From positions 73,264,823 to 73,328,822 of the forward strand of contig NC_064433.1 of NCBI RefSeq assembly GCF_023343835.1: 64,000 nt of DNA, in the 5' to 3' direction. Position 1 is the stretch's first letter. Each line of letters starts with the position of its first letter. Position numbers and translations under genes: made by a program. Source of the DNA: Lagopus muta (taxonomy: Eukaryota; Chordata; Aves; Galliformes; Phasianidae). Positions 12,012-24,246 of the stretch are shown here, in pieces. The notes under the pieces were generated by a model. That model was not told the DNA's origin, ran no database searches, and saw only the letters and a program-made list of their open reading frames with translations.

Positions 12012-12241
12012 TCACCGTCGTGAGGCTGAGTGTGTACAAGTCTATGGGGCCAGATGACAGGCATTCCAGAATACTGGGTGATGTGATTGCCAAGATATTC
12101 TCCATCATATTTGAAAAATGATGTCTGTCAGATCTTCATCTGAATGGATCTTCCATTCTGACTGGAAAAAGGGAAAACATCATTTCTATTTTAATTGCTA
12201 TGCTTCCCTTCCGTCTTGGGATATTCTATGATTCTATGATC
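12012..12241 (+). mobile_element. CR1 LINE fragment: ORF2 piece joined to 3' tail
   Basis: The first part (12012-12182) translates to CR1 ORF2 signature sequence just before the RT core (VYKSMGPDD, then ILGDVIAKIFSIIFEK, then DWKKGK after a frame break). The RT core and everything to the 3' UTR is missing. The last part (about 12203-12241) is the CR1 3' end: CCCTTCC followed by GGGATATTCTATGATTCTATGAT. Together with the tRNA-like sequence just upstream this has the order tRNA head, body, CR1 tail. Confidence 0.8.
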
Positions 12242-13888
12242 CTAAGTGAACATTGCAAATGGAATCCTTCCACATACAAATGTTTTAAAACTAAAATAAT
12301 ATTTTTTACATAGTTTTTGATTTTTTTTTCATTGGACCTAAAAGAAATAAAGATATATAATATATATATATATATTTTTTCTACTGAAGGATTGCTATTC
12401 TTTAGTTTCTCAAAATACAATGACTTCCAACTCAAACTGTTCAGTAATAATCTGGGTGTAGTAGAAAAGGTTTTCATGTCAGAGCTGTACTCTGGATGTA
12501 TTTCTGAATATGTAAGAAGACTATTCATTCAATTGCAGCTCTTAAAAGCTGGCCTAGGTAGACAATAAAATGAAATAATTGCAGAAAGGATTGTGCCTCA
12601 AGCCATAGAAGAAAAAAGGTCTTATCACATCACCGTCCTCTGCCTCTTGGCAAGATTTGTACCCTCACCGTGCACAATCAAAAAATTATCTGTGTTTTTC
12701 TTAATTCCTCTAGCTACAGTTCAGTAACACTTATTTTTTCAGCTATTTCTCCACTTTTCCTCTAATCCTTCTTGTTTGTCTCATGCTCCTGTACAGTCTA
12801 TCACTGCACTTCACTTTTTCACAGAAACAAACAGAATCAGTCTTAAAAAAGGGCAGGCAATGTGCTAAGTACCTGTTTGGGACCAATGACTGTGTTATGC
12901 ACACTATCTAACACAATCACAGCACAAGAATGCCTATGAATAGGAGTCAGTAATAGAAGTTTGCACACTGAACAACAGTTGTGGTAGGAGAAAAGCACTT
13001 CAGAAAGGAGTTACTATTGATCACACAATGATATTAGCATAATCCAGCTCATTTTTGCTGAGAAATGAAAAAGAACAATGAACTGAGGAAAAAACAAACA
13101 AGCAAACAAACAACAACAACAAAACCAGGAGATTTTAACTTGAGGCACTCCTAATGTGCAAACTCAAATTCATAAGCGTGAAGTGTCCCATACAGACATG
13201 CTGCATACACACAGACCATACAACTCCACTAGATACCTGAGCTGCAATTTCTGTGTGTAGTGCTACAGTTTCTTAGTAATTTCAGATACATTAGTGCAAA
13301 ACCCAGTCCTTGAGTGATTTTTAGCTCTTCCTTTTAAGGAGAGGGCATAGTTTTTCCTTTAATTTTTGCATTCCTCCCCCCACTTTCAAACTATTGTTAT
13401 CCAATTCATCAGTACAGGACTTTTGAAGCAAGCATTGATTGTAACCAACATTTGCTACAAAAAAGGATGTTTTGTCAGTGTAAGCCATTTGCAAGTATGT
13501 ACAAACATGTCTATTGCCTTTTAACCCAAGGATAATTCCTCAGAAGTTTTGGATGTTCTTCATTTTATTAAGCTGATTCACAATACCATCTCTGGGAAAA
13601 ACACACTGAAGCATGGAATTGCTCTTGAAGACCTTGAAAAACAAAAATGACATGTGGCATTCCTCTCAGTGCAGAGTAAGGTTGCATGGCTATTTTTTCC
13701 AAGTGAAACAGCTTGCTGAAAGTATCACGTCACAAGACAAAAGCCAATCTGTGGGGGCAGGGTTTAGAACACATTGTATGATAGGGAATGTTTTGGTTCT
13801 AGCTATACATTTTTATAAGAATTTTTTGCAATTCACTCACTTGCTCTGTCAGAATTGCAATTTGTTCTTCTTTTAGATAAAGAACAAT

Positions 13889-13892
<4 letters not shown>

Positions 13893-13921
<29 letters not shown>
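13893..13921. repeat. T29 homopolymer
   Basis: Twenty-nine uninterrupted T. Its near-complement (A13-G-A15) lies 236 bp downstream, so the pair can form a long inverted repeat. Confidence 0.97.
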
Positions 13922-14156
13922 CCTGAGACACAGAGGAGGAAGACAGGGTTTTTATACAAGAAGAAGAGAAAAATGTTGAAGGAAGACACAGGGAAGGCAA
14001 CAAGATATGATGAAGAAAGTTCTCTTATTCCCACAAGGTCCACAAGAGCTTAATTGAAAGTAACACTGTGCATATGGAGTTTGATGTGAACTAATTTGAA
14101 TTTATGATTACTTGTATAACATTCTGTGTCTTTCCCCTATGATTATATTCCCATTT

Positions 14157-14185
14157 AAAAAAAAAAAAAGAAAAAAAAAAAAAAA
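14157..14185. repeat. A13-G-A15 homopolymer
   Basis: Twenty-eight A with one interrupting G. It could be the tail of an old retroposed sequence, but no AATAAA signal or flanking duplication was found, so this stays a simple repeat. Confidence 0.95.
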
Positions 14186-16458
14186 GTCAAGGATTCATAG
14201 AGCTTTACTTTGCTTAAGATTTAAGGGAGCTGGAATATTTGTATTTAACAGCTGCATTTGACTACCACACTGATTAGTGCCTTGCTGCAAAAACAACCTT
14301 CAATTTCCAAAGAGCTAGTCATCAAAAAAATAAGTTTTATTTGCTCTTAGGTTAAGAAATTGATCCTGTTCACACTGTTTAGGAAGAAAGCATTATATTA
14401 AGGAAAAGACAAGATGTTTGCATACACAGTAAATTTTGTCTAAGAAATCTATCCTTTGCAGCTACAAACACATACACTGCAACTGTATTACATGATATAA
14501 CAAAATCTTACCTTACATAAGAAAAAAAGCACACTGGCCTAAAGCCTGTCTTTACCAAATGTTGTTGGTTATTGAGAAAAGTTATACATACCAGGCTTCA
14601 AAGAGAATGTCTCAAAGGAGAAAAAACTGAATAAAATTCTACAGCAATGTTGAATGTCAAACACAGTGTGAGTATTGGAGATAACATATATGTATTAACC
14701 TCATAACAGTTGCAAAGCCCCATAAAGTTTCTGATTGCTGCTTGTGTGATCAAGCTTGCATGACTCATACAGTCATCCTAGTCATGGACAATAATGTGAC
14801 CAAGCCCATCATGCTGTCATGAACACCCTCTGTTGTCTGCTCAACATGTGGTTTCTTCATTTTCCTTCTTTGCAGCTCCTTAACTACAGTTGTCATTGTG
14901 GTCACTGTGGCTCTTGATAAAGAATTGCCTTAGCTACACAATGGGAATTGGAGATATAGTAGACAACAAAACAAGTGAGTAGGATCCTTCTATACACTCA
15001 TAAGCATGTGTGGAACTATCAGTGATGACAGATACTTGAGAAGAGAGATTTACCATGACCATGTAGCAGGAAAGTATTTGGAACAAGATATCTTTGAGGG
15101 AGAGAGAAGCACGACTCAGAGCTATAGCTAGTCAGTAAACTAAGAACTTAAACATAATTTTGGCCATGGATAATCTGTATTATGATCAGCTTCAGTAGTA
15201 CTGTTCATTCAAAAGCACATGCTGGATTTTTCCATTCAGACCCTTCTTTCTTCCTTCTATAATAAAAAGTGGGACCAAACACCTGACTGTGCCCCTCCAT
15301 CAGTTCTTCAGACTGATAAGAAATGATCATTTTAAAATCCTTTATCACTTAGCTACTTACTTTCTTTTTGCCCTATTTCATTACGGACTGAACTTTTCTT
15401 TCCACGCCTTCCAAATAAATAAAACTAGGGAAGGATGGATTCTGTCAGAAAATAGTTTGTCCATTTACGTGGTTAAAAGAAAGTGAGATATCAGTATTCT
15501 CTTTCTTACTGTCAATCTCCAAAAAGGCTAAGTATATAGGTAAAAATCAACAACCCCAAAACAAAAGAAAACAAAAAACCCCAAACATTTTCATTTTACA
15601 CAACTCCTAAGCAGTGTTCTTGACTGTAAGCATAGGTTATCTTTGATTGTCTGTCCTATTGCGCATTTCACACCGCATGTAGAGCACCACCTTCTCTGGG
15701 CTCAGCACTATATGATGCCTCTAGTCTCTGGTACTTGGAGCCTTACATATTCCAGGGTATAATCTATGGCCATGCTTGAAGCTGACTTTGCAAGCTTGTC
15801 ATCTGGGTAGGGAGCAAATCTGGTCTTGAGAGCAGGCACTGGACTTGTGTGTTTCCACTTACTCTCATGCCACTTGCTGCATTAGGGCTCTTACAATAGT
15901 GTACCTCTGAATTCACATTTGGGTACTACAGTGCATGGAAGACCCTAATTGACATCACTACCAAGCCACACTTAATACCGATAAACTAAGTGTTCTTGGG
16001 CAACAACACCAGGCATAGAATAGCTCAGATTTGTGCTAAAGAATGGCTTTAAAAAGGGCAGCAGTACACAAACTGCTTGTTGGAGACGGCACTTGGAACA
16101 GACCTGCCAAACACTACCTGGGAACTGCTGCAGAGATCATAACAGACATATGCATTAAATGCTTTGTACAGAAGAAGTATTTGGGCAGTAGATGAGCATA
16201 CTTAGTATGCCTTAGTATGGGGAATTTCTTATTTCTTAAAAAGATAGGCATTAACAAATGATAGTTTGACCCACAGCTGTTTTAAAAATCCTCCTCATAC
16301 AGCTGAATTAACTGAAATGAGACTTTCAGTTTTGGAATGCCTGAAGGTGAATTCATACCATGTTTGCTGTCCTGTCCCTCCTCCAATAGATGCAATTTCA
16401 AAATAATATTTTAGAAAATTAAAAATTCGGAAGCTCAGACAAGTGAGAATCAGTATCC

Positions 16459-16461
<3 letters not shown>

Positions 16462-16491
<30 letters not shown>
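16462..16491. repeat. A30 homopolymer
   Basis: Thirty uninterrupted A, followed by two similar copies of a short word (aaaatgccttaattcaa / aaaagtgccttgcc). Confidence 0.97.
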
Positions 16492-16496
<5 letters not shown>

Positions 16497-16832
16497 AATA
16501 AAAATGCCTTAATTCAAATAAAAGTGCCTTGCCAGGTTAGAACCCACAAATATTAACTGCCTGGTATAAAAGCTAGTGATGAGAAGAGTCTCATTGATTT
16601 CAGAAGATGATTTCTCACATATAATGCACCTCATTAACTGAATAAAGAGCTTTCTTTTTATAGCAAAGTCTCAGAACAAAATGAAGACCCTACTCTGAAA
16701 TAATTTAAGAAAAATATTATAGCATAGTTGCATTTCCAATGTTACTCTACCTTATGTTGCTGCTTGCCTTATTAACCTTATTTTCTATTTTTTTTACCAC
16801 AGGAAGCTGAAAAAAAAAACAACCACCTTCCT

Positions 16833-16852
16833 CCCCCCCCCCCCCCCCCCCC
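16833..16852. repeat. C20 homopolymer
   Basis: Twenty uninterrupted C, preceded by an A10 run at about 16811-16819 and followed by CA-rich sequence. The complementary strand is a G20 tract with quadruplex potential. Confidence 0.97.
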
Positions 16853-19800
16853 AAACTCACACACAAAAAACACCAAAAACCAGAACACCAGCTATATTTC
16901 ACACTAAGACTAAAAATGTAAACACAAAAGTCAGAGACGCATTTCCCTGTGAGTGGAAATCAGATGTGGAACTGCCCCTTTTATTTTAGTGATAAACTGA
17001 AATAAACTTAATAAACATAGCTCATGCTGTGCTGGCTAACTAGCAATGATCCAAGGCCCTTAAATTTTGTACTGTTTAACTTAATGGCAGATTTAAAAGT
17101 TTTTGGTTTTTTTTTAATATTGAATAAAAAGAAAATATTTATCTTTTTTTTTTTTGCTTCATTCTCTTAGAATCAGCTTCAGAAATTGCAGTTCTCCTGG
17201 ATCATACAGGTACGAAAGCATCAGTCCAGGAACAAAAACCAGTACTGAACTTTACTGCCCTGCTAGGGAAATTTTAGCGTTTTACTAAGCAGCTCTATTG
17301 TTTGCAGTGGTTGATTCCTCCAATGAGAAAATCTTCTCAACACTCTCATAAACAAGAAATGACTTTTGTTACAGATAATCATGTGAGTTCTGTTCAACTA
17401 ATTTGGTAATCAAAACAAATGACTAGAGGCTAAAAGTATGTCTATTGTTAGGAAGATTTTTCTTTTTTATTTCCAGAAATTGTATCTGTAATCAGATGCT
17501 GCAAAGTTTCTTGATTATTCCTGCAATAAAAAACTGTCTCTGGAAAAATTAGATACTATCAGAAGAAGAAAAATATTACACAAGCCCAAATATGTTCTAA
17601 AGTGAGAAGTTTATTACATTACATTATTGCAGTAGACAAGATTTGTGATGATCCATAACCCTATTGCCAAACCTTAGTTATATGTTGGCAAGTATATATC
17701 TCTTCTTGTATATTACTTAGTATATGCCTCTATTTAGAAGTACAGATTCCTACATTTATGAAACAAGAAAACCCCAAAATGAAAATTATTTGTGAAACAC
17801 TTAAAATTTTTGTTTGTGTAATGCTAGGTTGTGTATGTAAAATGTTTCATGTGAAAAAGTGCTAGTTATACTTAATAGGTACAAAATTTATTATTATTAT
17901 AAGTACAAAATTTTGAATCTGATTTAATCTCACTTTGTTAATCCTCAGGAAAACAGTTTTACAGGTGAGCTAACTGTGCAGAGACTAGTGCTTTCAGGAA
18001 TAGATCTGAACAGCAATGACTTTCAGAGTCTGAAATTAATTCATGGTTCTTGCCCTGTATTTTTATGTTTTACTTCTTGGAATGTCTGCAGCTCTGGATA
18101 TATGTTTTTCAGTGTGACACCTGGAATCTGTTCTGTTAATTGCTATAATCTAGTCTGATTATTTTAAGAACTCATGAGATAATTTTTTAATGAAAGGAAA
18201 AGCTGCTGAGGACAACTTTCCAATAAATGTATAACAGAACAAAATACGAAGCTTACTTAGAATTTCTGTTTAGCACCTATCATTTCCCTAGATTGAGTTC
18301 TGGAGTACAAGGGAGAAACAGAAACTCCAGCACAAGTGTACATGACGGCTTAAGCTCAGAACTGATGCAGATGTAAGGGAGGCCAAACTCAGTAATGTTT
18401 CAGCAATTCTATCAACTCTGAAATCACAACTCTGGTATTCTTGAAATAATATTTAAATTATGTGGTTGGTTGGTTTTTTGCTTTATTTTTTTCCTCCCAA
18501 TAACCTATTATTTCTTGCTGCTATTTCTATCAGTTACAGAAAACTATGCTTCGATTTTTTGTTTTTAATGAAACATTTACAACAACTGTCACTGAAAATA
18601 TTTTCTAGAGATGTTTACAAACACTAAAGTTCTGGAAATTTGAATGAAAGTGATGTTCTTATGCAAAACATTCAGAGAGGGCTAAACTTCTGCTTCTACT
18701 TCTTCTCAGTCTTTCTTCAAAACTACCTTCTCATAAATGGAAAAGTACATGGCTGGAATATAGTTCTACTGTAGATAAATGCATCTGTTGATGTACGTCA
18801 AAGCAACGATGAGGACAAACTTTTTGAAACAAGTAGTATTCCGGCAGGCATTCCTACTCTCAGTATCTGCTCGGGACAACTACCACAAAGTGGCGCTGTT
18901 GCAAAACTAACGGGGGAAATCCTGACTATAAAATGAGTCAAGGCACCCATCAAACCCAGTGAAAAGCTTCATCCATTTATTTACTAACATACAAATCTTC
19001 TCTATAAGTATTCTATTTTATTAACATAAAATGGAATTATAGGGGTATCTTAATATGTTTAGAAAAAAAACTGCCTTCACAGTGAATAAAATATTGTGTA
19101 TTCTGGAGTCTAATGAAAGACCTAATTAATCAGATAAATGACTAGTTATTATTCCAATTAAAATCCTCAAAAACTGAAGATTATTTCTACAATATGCTCA
19201 GAGCAATATTTCAATTTCTTCAAGACTTAGAGATTTTGCTAAAAGTAACAAACATGACTGCTATGTCAGAATCTTGGATCAAAGGACTATACTTAAAATA
19301 ACAGTTTGAGATCTTTATTTTTCGTAAAACAAAACAAAACAAAACAAAATAACCAACCATAAAGCATGTTTGAAGTGTAAAAAAAAAAAAAAAATTAATA
19401 AAATCTGTTTGTTTTAAGGCTTATCCTTAGAAAACAAGATATAACATGGCACCAAATGACCTAGCAGAAGAAGATGTAAAAATATCTAGGAAAAACAGTT
19501 TAAGGAGAGAAACATCTTTAGAGAAAAATGTGCAAAACTGCAAGTAACAAGCATGTTTCCATTTTCTATAGCTGTAAAAACACACTGTCTACAATGCTTT
19601 TAACAGTGCATGCATATTTGGCAAGATTAAGTTGTCACATCTCATGTTACAAGGTGTCTGACAGCCCACAGACACAGACAACGAGTACCAGGCAAAATCC
19701 CTCAATTCATGCATACTGCCTGGCTCTGGTAGATTCACCTCCCATCAGAGGGAGGCAGCCCCTTTGCTTGGGACGTTTAGTTGCACACTATTTGTTTTCT

Positions 19801-21611
19801 TTTCTTTTTTTTTTTTTTTCTGGACTACCTGCAAATGTAAAGTTCCTAGGGTAGGGTTGCTTTCAGAGCTTAACCCTTTGCCTACCTCTGGAGGAGCATT
19901 CACAAGCCAGGGGAATGATTTCTATTCCTAGAGCTGTTTATCTACTTGAGGAGACTAAAAGCTGAGTCATACTTTAGGCATTTCTCAGATTTGACTAGAG
20001 TGTTGGGATAGGGAGAAAGGAGTTAATTCTTACATCCTTTTAGCTGAGAAAGGTCTAAAAAGGATGGAAACTGTGTTCAATCAAATAGCAAAGACAAAAA
20101 GGCTCATGAGCTGTTCAAGATTTGTGTTGTGCAGTTTTTGGAATATCTCTTGGTTTGGTTTATTGTTTTGGTGTTTTTTTTATGTGAATTGATGAAGCAG
20201 TAGTTTTCAGAGGAATAAATGCTCTTAAGAGTCAATGATAGAAGATTACTCTCTCCGTTCACATCTGGGCAGTTAGGGAAAATAAGCAATTCAAGCAGCA
20301 CTTAAGAAACAGATGCAATATATAGAATTTAGACTTCTTTAAATAGCATTATCTTATGGTTGAGAAAATTTAGGTAAAGGACAACAACTACAAACAACAC
20401 CTACCATGTTCCAATTGACAGCGGAAAATATTTTATAAAATGGTGGCAACTATCTAGGTAGAGCTTGAAGATGATGGTACAGTGCTTTGACAGCATTAGA
20501 GGTCTAATAATCCTTACAAAGGGAGGAGAAAGAGTAAAATTTGTTTGTTAAAAAACAAAAGAGAAAGGTTCATGATCTTGTGAAGCATCTGATTACTTCC
20601 ATTTTGAAGTATTGTATCTATATTATATCTATCTTATATAAGCAGATTCTTATGGTTATTACTTGTTCAACTATGCTTGAATCAAATAGAAAAGAAAGAT
20701 GACTTAAGCATGTAAATTTAGAGGGAGACTTAGAGGAATGCAGCTAAATTTATCAGCCATCTCTGTGAGCAATCTCTAAATAAGAATTTTAGAAACCAGT
20801 CACTACTGGTTGCTGATTAACTTTCCATATTTTTGGCACTCACCATCTTTTTCCTAATGGACTAATCTGCAAATCAAAACTGGAGGCATATCTGGACAAA
20901 ACTCAACTCTAAGGTCTATTCTTTCTATTTTTATGATGTGAGGAGTGACTTGGCTGAGAGAAACAATGACAAAATAAATAAATGTGCCTAGAATTTGGAA
21001 GTAATAACAATAACAATAATAATAATAAAGCCAGAGAGAGACTGGAAGTTTATGGCTTTTCAGTTCTGTTTCTCTATTTCACCTGTTTTGCATGTCCTAT
21101 AATGATTTCTAAATATGGATAAGAATAGAAACTCATGATGGCAGTTTGACCAAAGACTGCATCTGTGTATATATGTGAGTATGCATGTGAGAGACAAAGC
21201 AAGTGTGGGGGGAAGAGAGAGACAGAGAAAAAAAGAGAGAAAGAAAGAGACAGAGACAGAGAAGATGGAATGGACTATTAGAGTTGTACATTCCTGAAAT
21301 GAAATACTTGTCTTCTGAGAGTCACAGTCCAGAAGAGATTGTTTTATGGTAATGATTTAACAAAAGAATTACAAAGAATATTCCTGGGTACTAAGACTTT
21401 TCCTTATAATATGAAAAGATTTTGACAGGAAAAGGAATGAAATTATTAGTTGGAACAAGAAAAAAAAAAATTAAAAAAAAAACAAAAATAAAAATAAAAA
21501 ATAGACGCATTATGGGTATTGTAAAGCATATAAGAGAAAAAAAAATAGACTTTTATGACAATTATGTTATTTTCAAAAAAATGTGTCGCTCTCTGAAATT
21601 CCCCAGCCAGG

Positions 21612-21665
21612 CAAAATTTTTATAAACAGTAGGCAGTGAAAGTAGAGTATGGCAATAAAAGGGTT
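21612..21665 (+). promoter_or_regulatory. Candidate core promoter with two TATA-like boxes
   Basis: TTTTTATAAA at about 21617-21626 and AATAAAAGGG at 21655-21664 precede a GC-richer segment that ends in a good splice donor (21885). Such motifs are common in AT-rich DNA, so support comes only from the arrangement with the candidate exons downstream. Confidence 0.25.
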
Positions 21666-21689
21666 AATCTACAGAGCAGAGCCATCTGG

Positions 21690-21884
21690 CTGAGCTGGTT
21701 TGTTATAATCGGGGAGATTATGTTCACGGGACTCAGAGTTAAAGGCTCCTCTCCCATAGAGCAACTCTGCACAACCCAAGCAGACAACTTTGGGACTTTG
21801 AATGAACGTATTTACATTTACCTTTCTCTTCATGTCGACTTTTCTGGAAACATTTACACGGATGCCATGGTTACTCCTACCACG
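21690..21884 (+). other. Candidate first exon ending in a splice donor
   Basis: A GC-richer segment ending CCACG|GTAAGG, a strong donor. A well-placed start context (GCCATGG, ATG at 21867-21869) gives six codons, M-V-T-P-T-T, before the donor. A longer frame reading into the same six codons starts at 21636 and has a hydrophobic stretch near its N-terminus, but it matches no protein I know. The start of this exon is a guess from the TATA-like motifs. It could be a 5' UTR or a lncRNA exon. Confidence 0.25.
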
Positions 21885-22069
21885 GTAAGGGAAATTTGAC
21901 ATTTTCTAATAGGGTCCTAAGAGGGCGGGGAGAGGAGGGGGGAGAGGGATTCTTTAAAGAATTACAATGGTAGTTTGGGAGGGGTGTCTTGCAAGAAGTA
22001 GATCTGTCCCAAATGTTGATGCGTTTCCCATTGTGCCTCCTCCTTCTCCCACCTCTAATTGCCCTACAG

Positions 22070-22130
22070 CTTGCTTTAGTCTTGAGAGTCCTCTCTCCTC
22101 CTGCTCTGTACACTGTTGTTTAGATCCCCG
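22070..22130 (+). other. Candidate 61-nt internal exon
   Basis: Preceded by a long C/T-rich tract (22034-22064) and CTACAG, and followed by GTAAGA. Spliced to the donor at 21885 (185-nt intron) the frame from ATG 21867 runs 17 more codons and meets TAG near 22122, so a protein-coding reading would be very short. A non-coding exon is more likely if the unit is real. Confidence 0.25.
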
Positions 22131-23957
22131 GTAAGAAAACAGTGGAGGAAAAATATGAGGTGCTAAAGGAATCTAATTTAAGAGGCAGAAACAAAGGAGA
22201 CTCTCGGTTTTATTTTAAGACGGAAACAAGAAACTTCAGATGTAACAAAAGGAGTTGCAAATCTTGCGTAGAGGTTGCAGGAACCAGCGTCAGAATACAC
22301 AGCAGACTTGCCCTAAGGGAAACTTAGAGCCCATGACACGCAAAGTCAAAATTCCTAATTCCTAGACTTCTCCTGTCTCAGGTACTTAACTTCACTGGAG
22401 CTTTGTTATTTTTTGTGCAAGTCAGACACTGAAAACCCTACTCATGACCTTTGAATCAATCACCCTTCCCCTCAAAACCAATACTAAATTCTCTGGAAGG
22501 AACTGGAGATCAAAGGATACCCTGTACATCTGTGGCTAGGTGAAAAAGATACACTCACTTTGTGTGTAGGATGGTAGGGTGACTTACTCTTACAGTACAA
22601 TTTTCAGTGTTCAGTAAGCGTCCTCTAAGAATGCAGCACACAACGAATAAATACAGACATATAGAGAGCAAAATAGAAAGCTGTTTCTCATCTAAACAGC
22701 TGAAATGCAGCTTAAAGCATTAAGTTAGTTACTGGCGAGTCTTTATGGAGTTACCAAATGTTATTAGCTAAGAGGGGAAAAAATCCTTGAATGGTTTAGA
22801 TAGTTTTCTGATCAGTTCTTAATCCTTTATTAAAATAAACGAGAAAGCTCTGTGCTGGTCCTATCTCTTGAACTATAAATACGCATTATTCAGAGAGATG
22901 GATATTTTGGAATGAAAAGGGCTGCTATGCACACATTCTCTCAGTCCTATATTGCAAAACCAGTTATTTAGAGGGGAGTGGGTATGTGCTTTTTCTTCCC
23001 TTTTTAAATAAACAGAGAAGTGTGCTGTATGGTCCAGACAATTGTTATGAACTGCAGAGTTTCAAAAAGCACTCTTAACTCTTAGGCTCATGTGATTTGT
23101 TGCATGAGAAGTGCAAATGGTATGTAAAGTTTGACTTAACACTGTGCCCTCAGGAAAATACCCAGACAAAAAAGAAAGACATTCTCAGGCACTGAAATAT
23201 GTGGCCTGTGCAAGTGTGTAAGTAGAGGAGTGGTACAAAAACACTTAAGATGTCAGAAAAACGAAAATAACTAAACTACCTTGCTTTGGGAAAAAGTAGA
23301 CAAAAGCAGTAGAGAATGAGAGTTAAGCATGGTTTCAACAACACATAGTATAAAGACTTGTACTTTTAGATACACATGTCAGCACTAGAAGCTGAGTCTG
23401 TTAGCATGGTAGGGGGAGGAAAACAACGTACGATTGCAGATTGAGGTCTCAAAATATGGGGAGAAGATAAACCAGAAGGGTCAGGACAGGAGTGCTTTGT
23501 GGAGGAAGGTGGTATATTTTGAGGTAACCAATATATTTAGTGTTTCTTATTTATTTATTTTTTTTCCCCCAGGGAAAAATTAACTAAATAACTCATAGAA
23601 GGAAATACCTCAGGAGTTTGTAGGGAGACTATTAGGTGCTGAAAATAAACCACAATATACTGTGCTATATTTTGGGTACTTAGAGCAGGTAAGCCATGCA
23701 AAGGTAGTTAGCATAACAGGGAAACTACTGCAAGTCAACTGGACAGAGAGAATGTTCATGGATGGAGAAAAGTTTAGGACTCAGAAAAGGAAGTATCACT
23801 TGAGAGGGATGGGAAAAGATGCATACTGGATACTGGGTGAAAATATGAAAGGGACCTACAAGGATGTAGGAAGGGTGGGTGGGGGATATGCAGTGGGAGT
23901 TTAGAGAGAATGGTGAAAGCACAGTGCAGGAAGGATGTCTGGAGGAGGAAGAAAAAT
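22131..23957. other. Unassigned sequence
   Basis: Follows the candidate donor at 22131. An open frame of 61 codons at 22142-22327 is present but unrecognised. Otherwise nothing identified. Confidence 0.45.
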
Positions 23958-24246
23958 GCACATAGGTTTCTCTGAAAGTAACACCTTCCTGTTTATTGTC
24001 ATTAAATTGCAACAAAGAGCACAATTACACTATTTGATATAGCGTATTCTCAGTTACAAAACACTATTTTTCAACAGTCACCTCCATTAACTATGCATTT
24101 TCACCAGCAATGAAAAAGAGCCTGCATATCACATTCACAAATATCTGCATGGCTGTCTGGAACGTGGCTTGTCTTTCATATCCACCTATGATGCAGTAGG
24201 CCAACAAAGTAAAATAGGAGGCATTACTTTCAGAGCATCTCTTATA
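23958..24246 (-). mobile_element. Internally deleted mariner (Galluhop / Mariner1_GG type)
   Basis: Terminal inverted repeats are visible: CTCTGAAAGTAACACCTTCC at 23970-23989 and, at the other end, the inverse GGAGGCATTACTTTCAGAG (about 24217-24235). On the minus strand the inside reads from a GCCTCCTATTTTA 5' end through a short transposase-derived piece (AAAGACAAGCCACGTTCC) to the ATAGTGTTTTGTA and CAAATAGTGTAATTGTGCTC 3' part, which I recognise as the chicken Galluhop family. About 290 bp remain of an element normally above 1 kb, so most of the transposase is gone and it is non-autonomous. Ends are decayed and the TA target duplication is not certain. Confidence 0.85.

Larger units (their letters stand above)
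12242..21611. other. Long unassigned region
   Basis: About 9.4 kb with no gene or transposon I can name. It holds an (AT)n run at about 12358-12375, several long homopolymers (listed separately), an (AAAAC)n run near 19327-19349, and a purine-rich GAGA/CAGA tract near 21190-21265. None of the short open frames carries recognisable domains. Confidence 0.5.

Noticed and set aside
17940..17990. MIR-like words (ttttacaggtgagctaactg)
   Set aside because: Too short and without the neighbouring MIR blocks.
21636..21899. 87-codon frame as a secreted protein with signal peptide
   Set aside because: The hydrophobic stretch is short and interrupted, an equally long frame lies on the other strand, and no family is recognised; kept only as part of the candidate exon.
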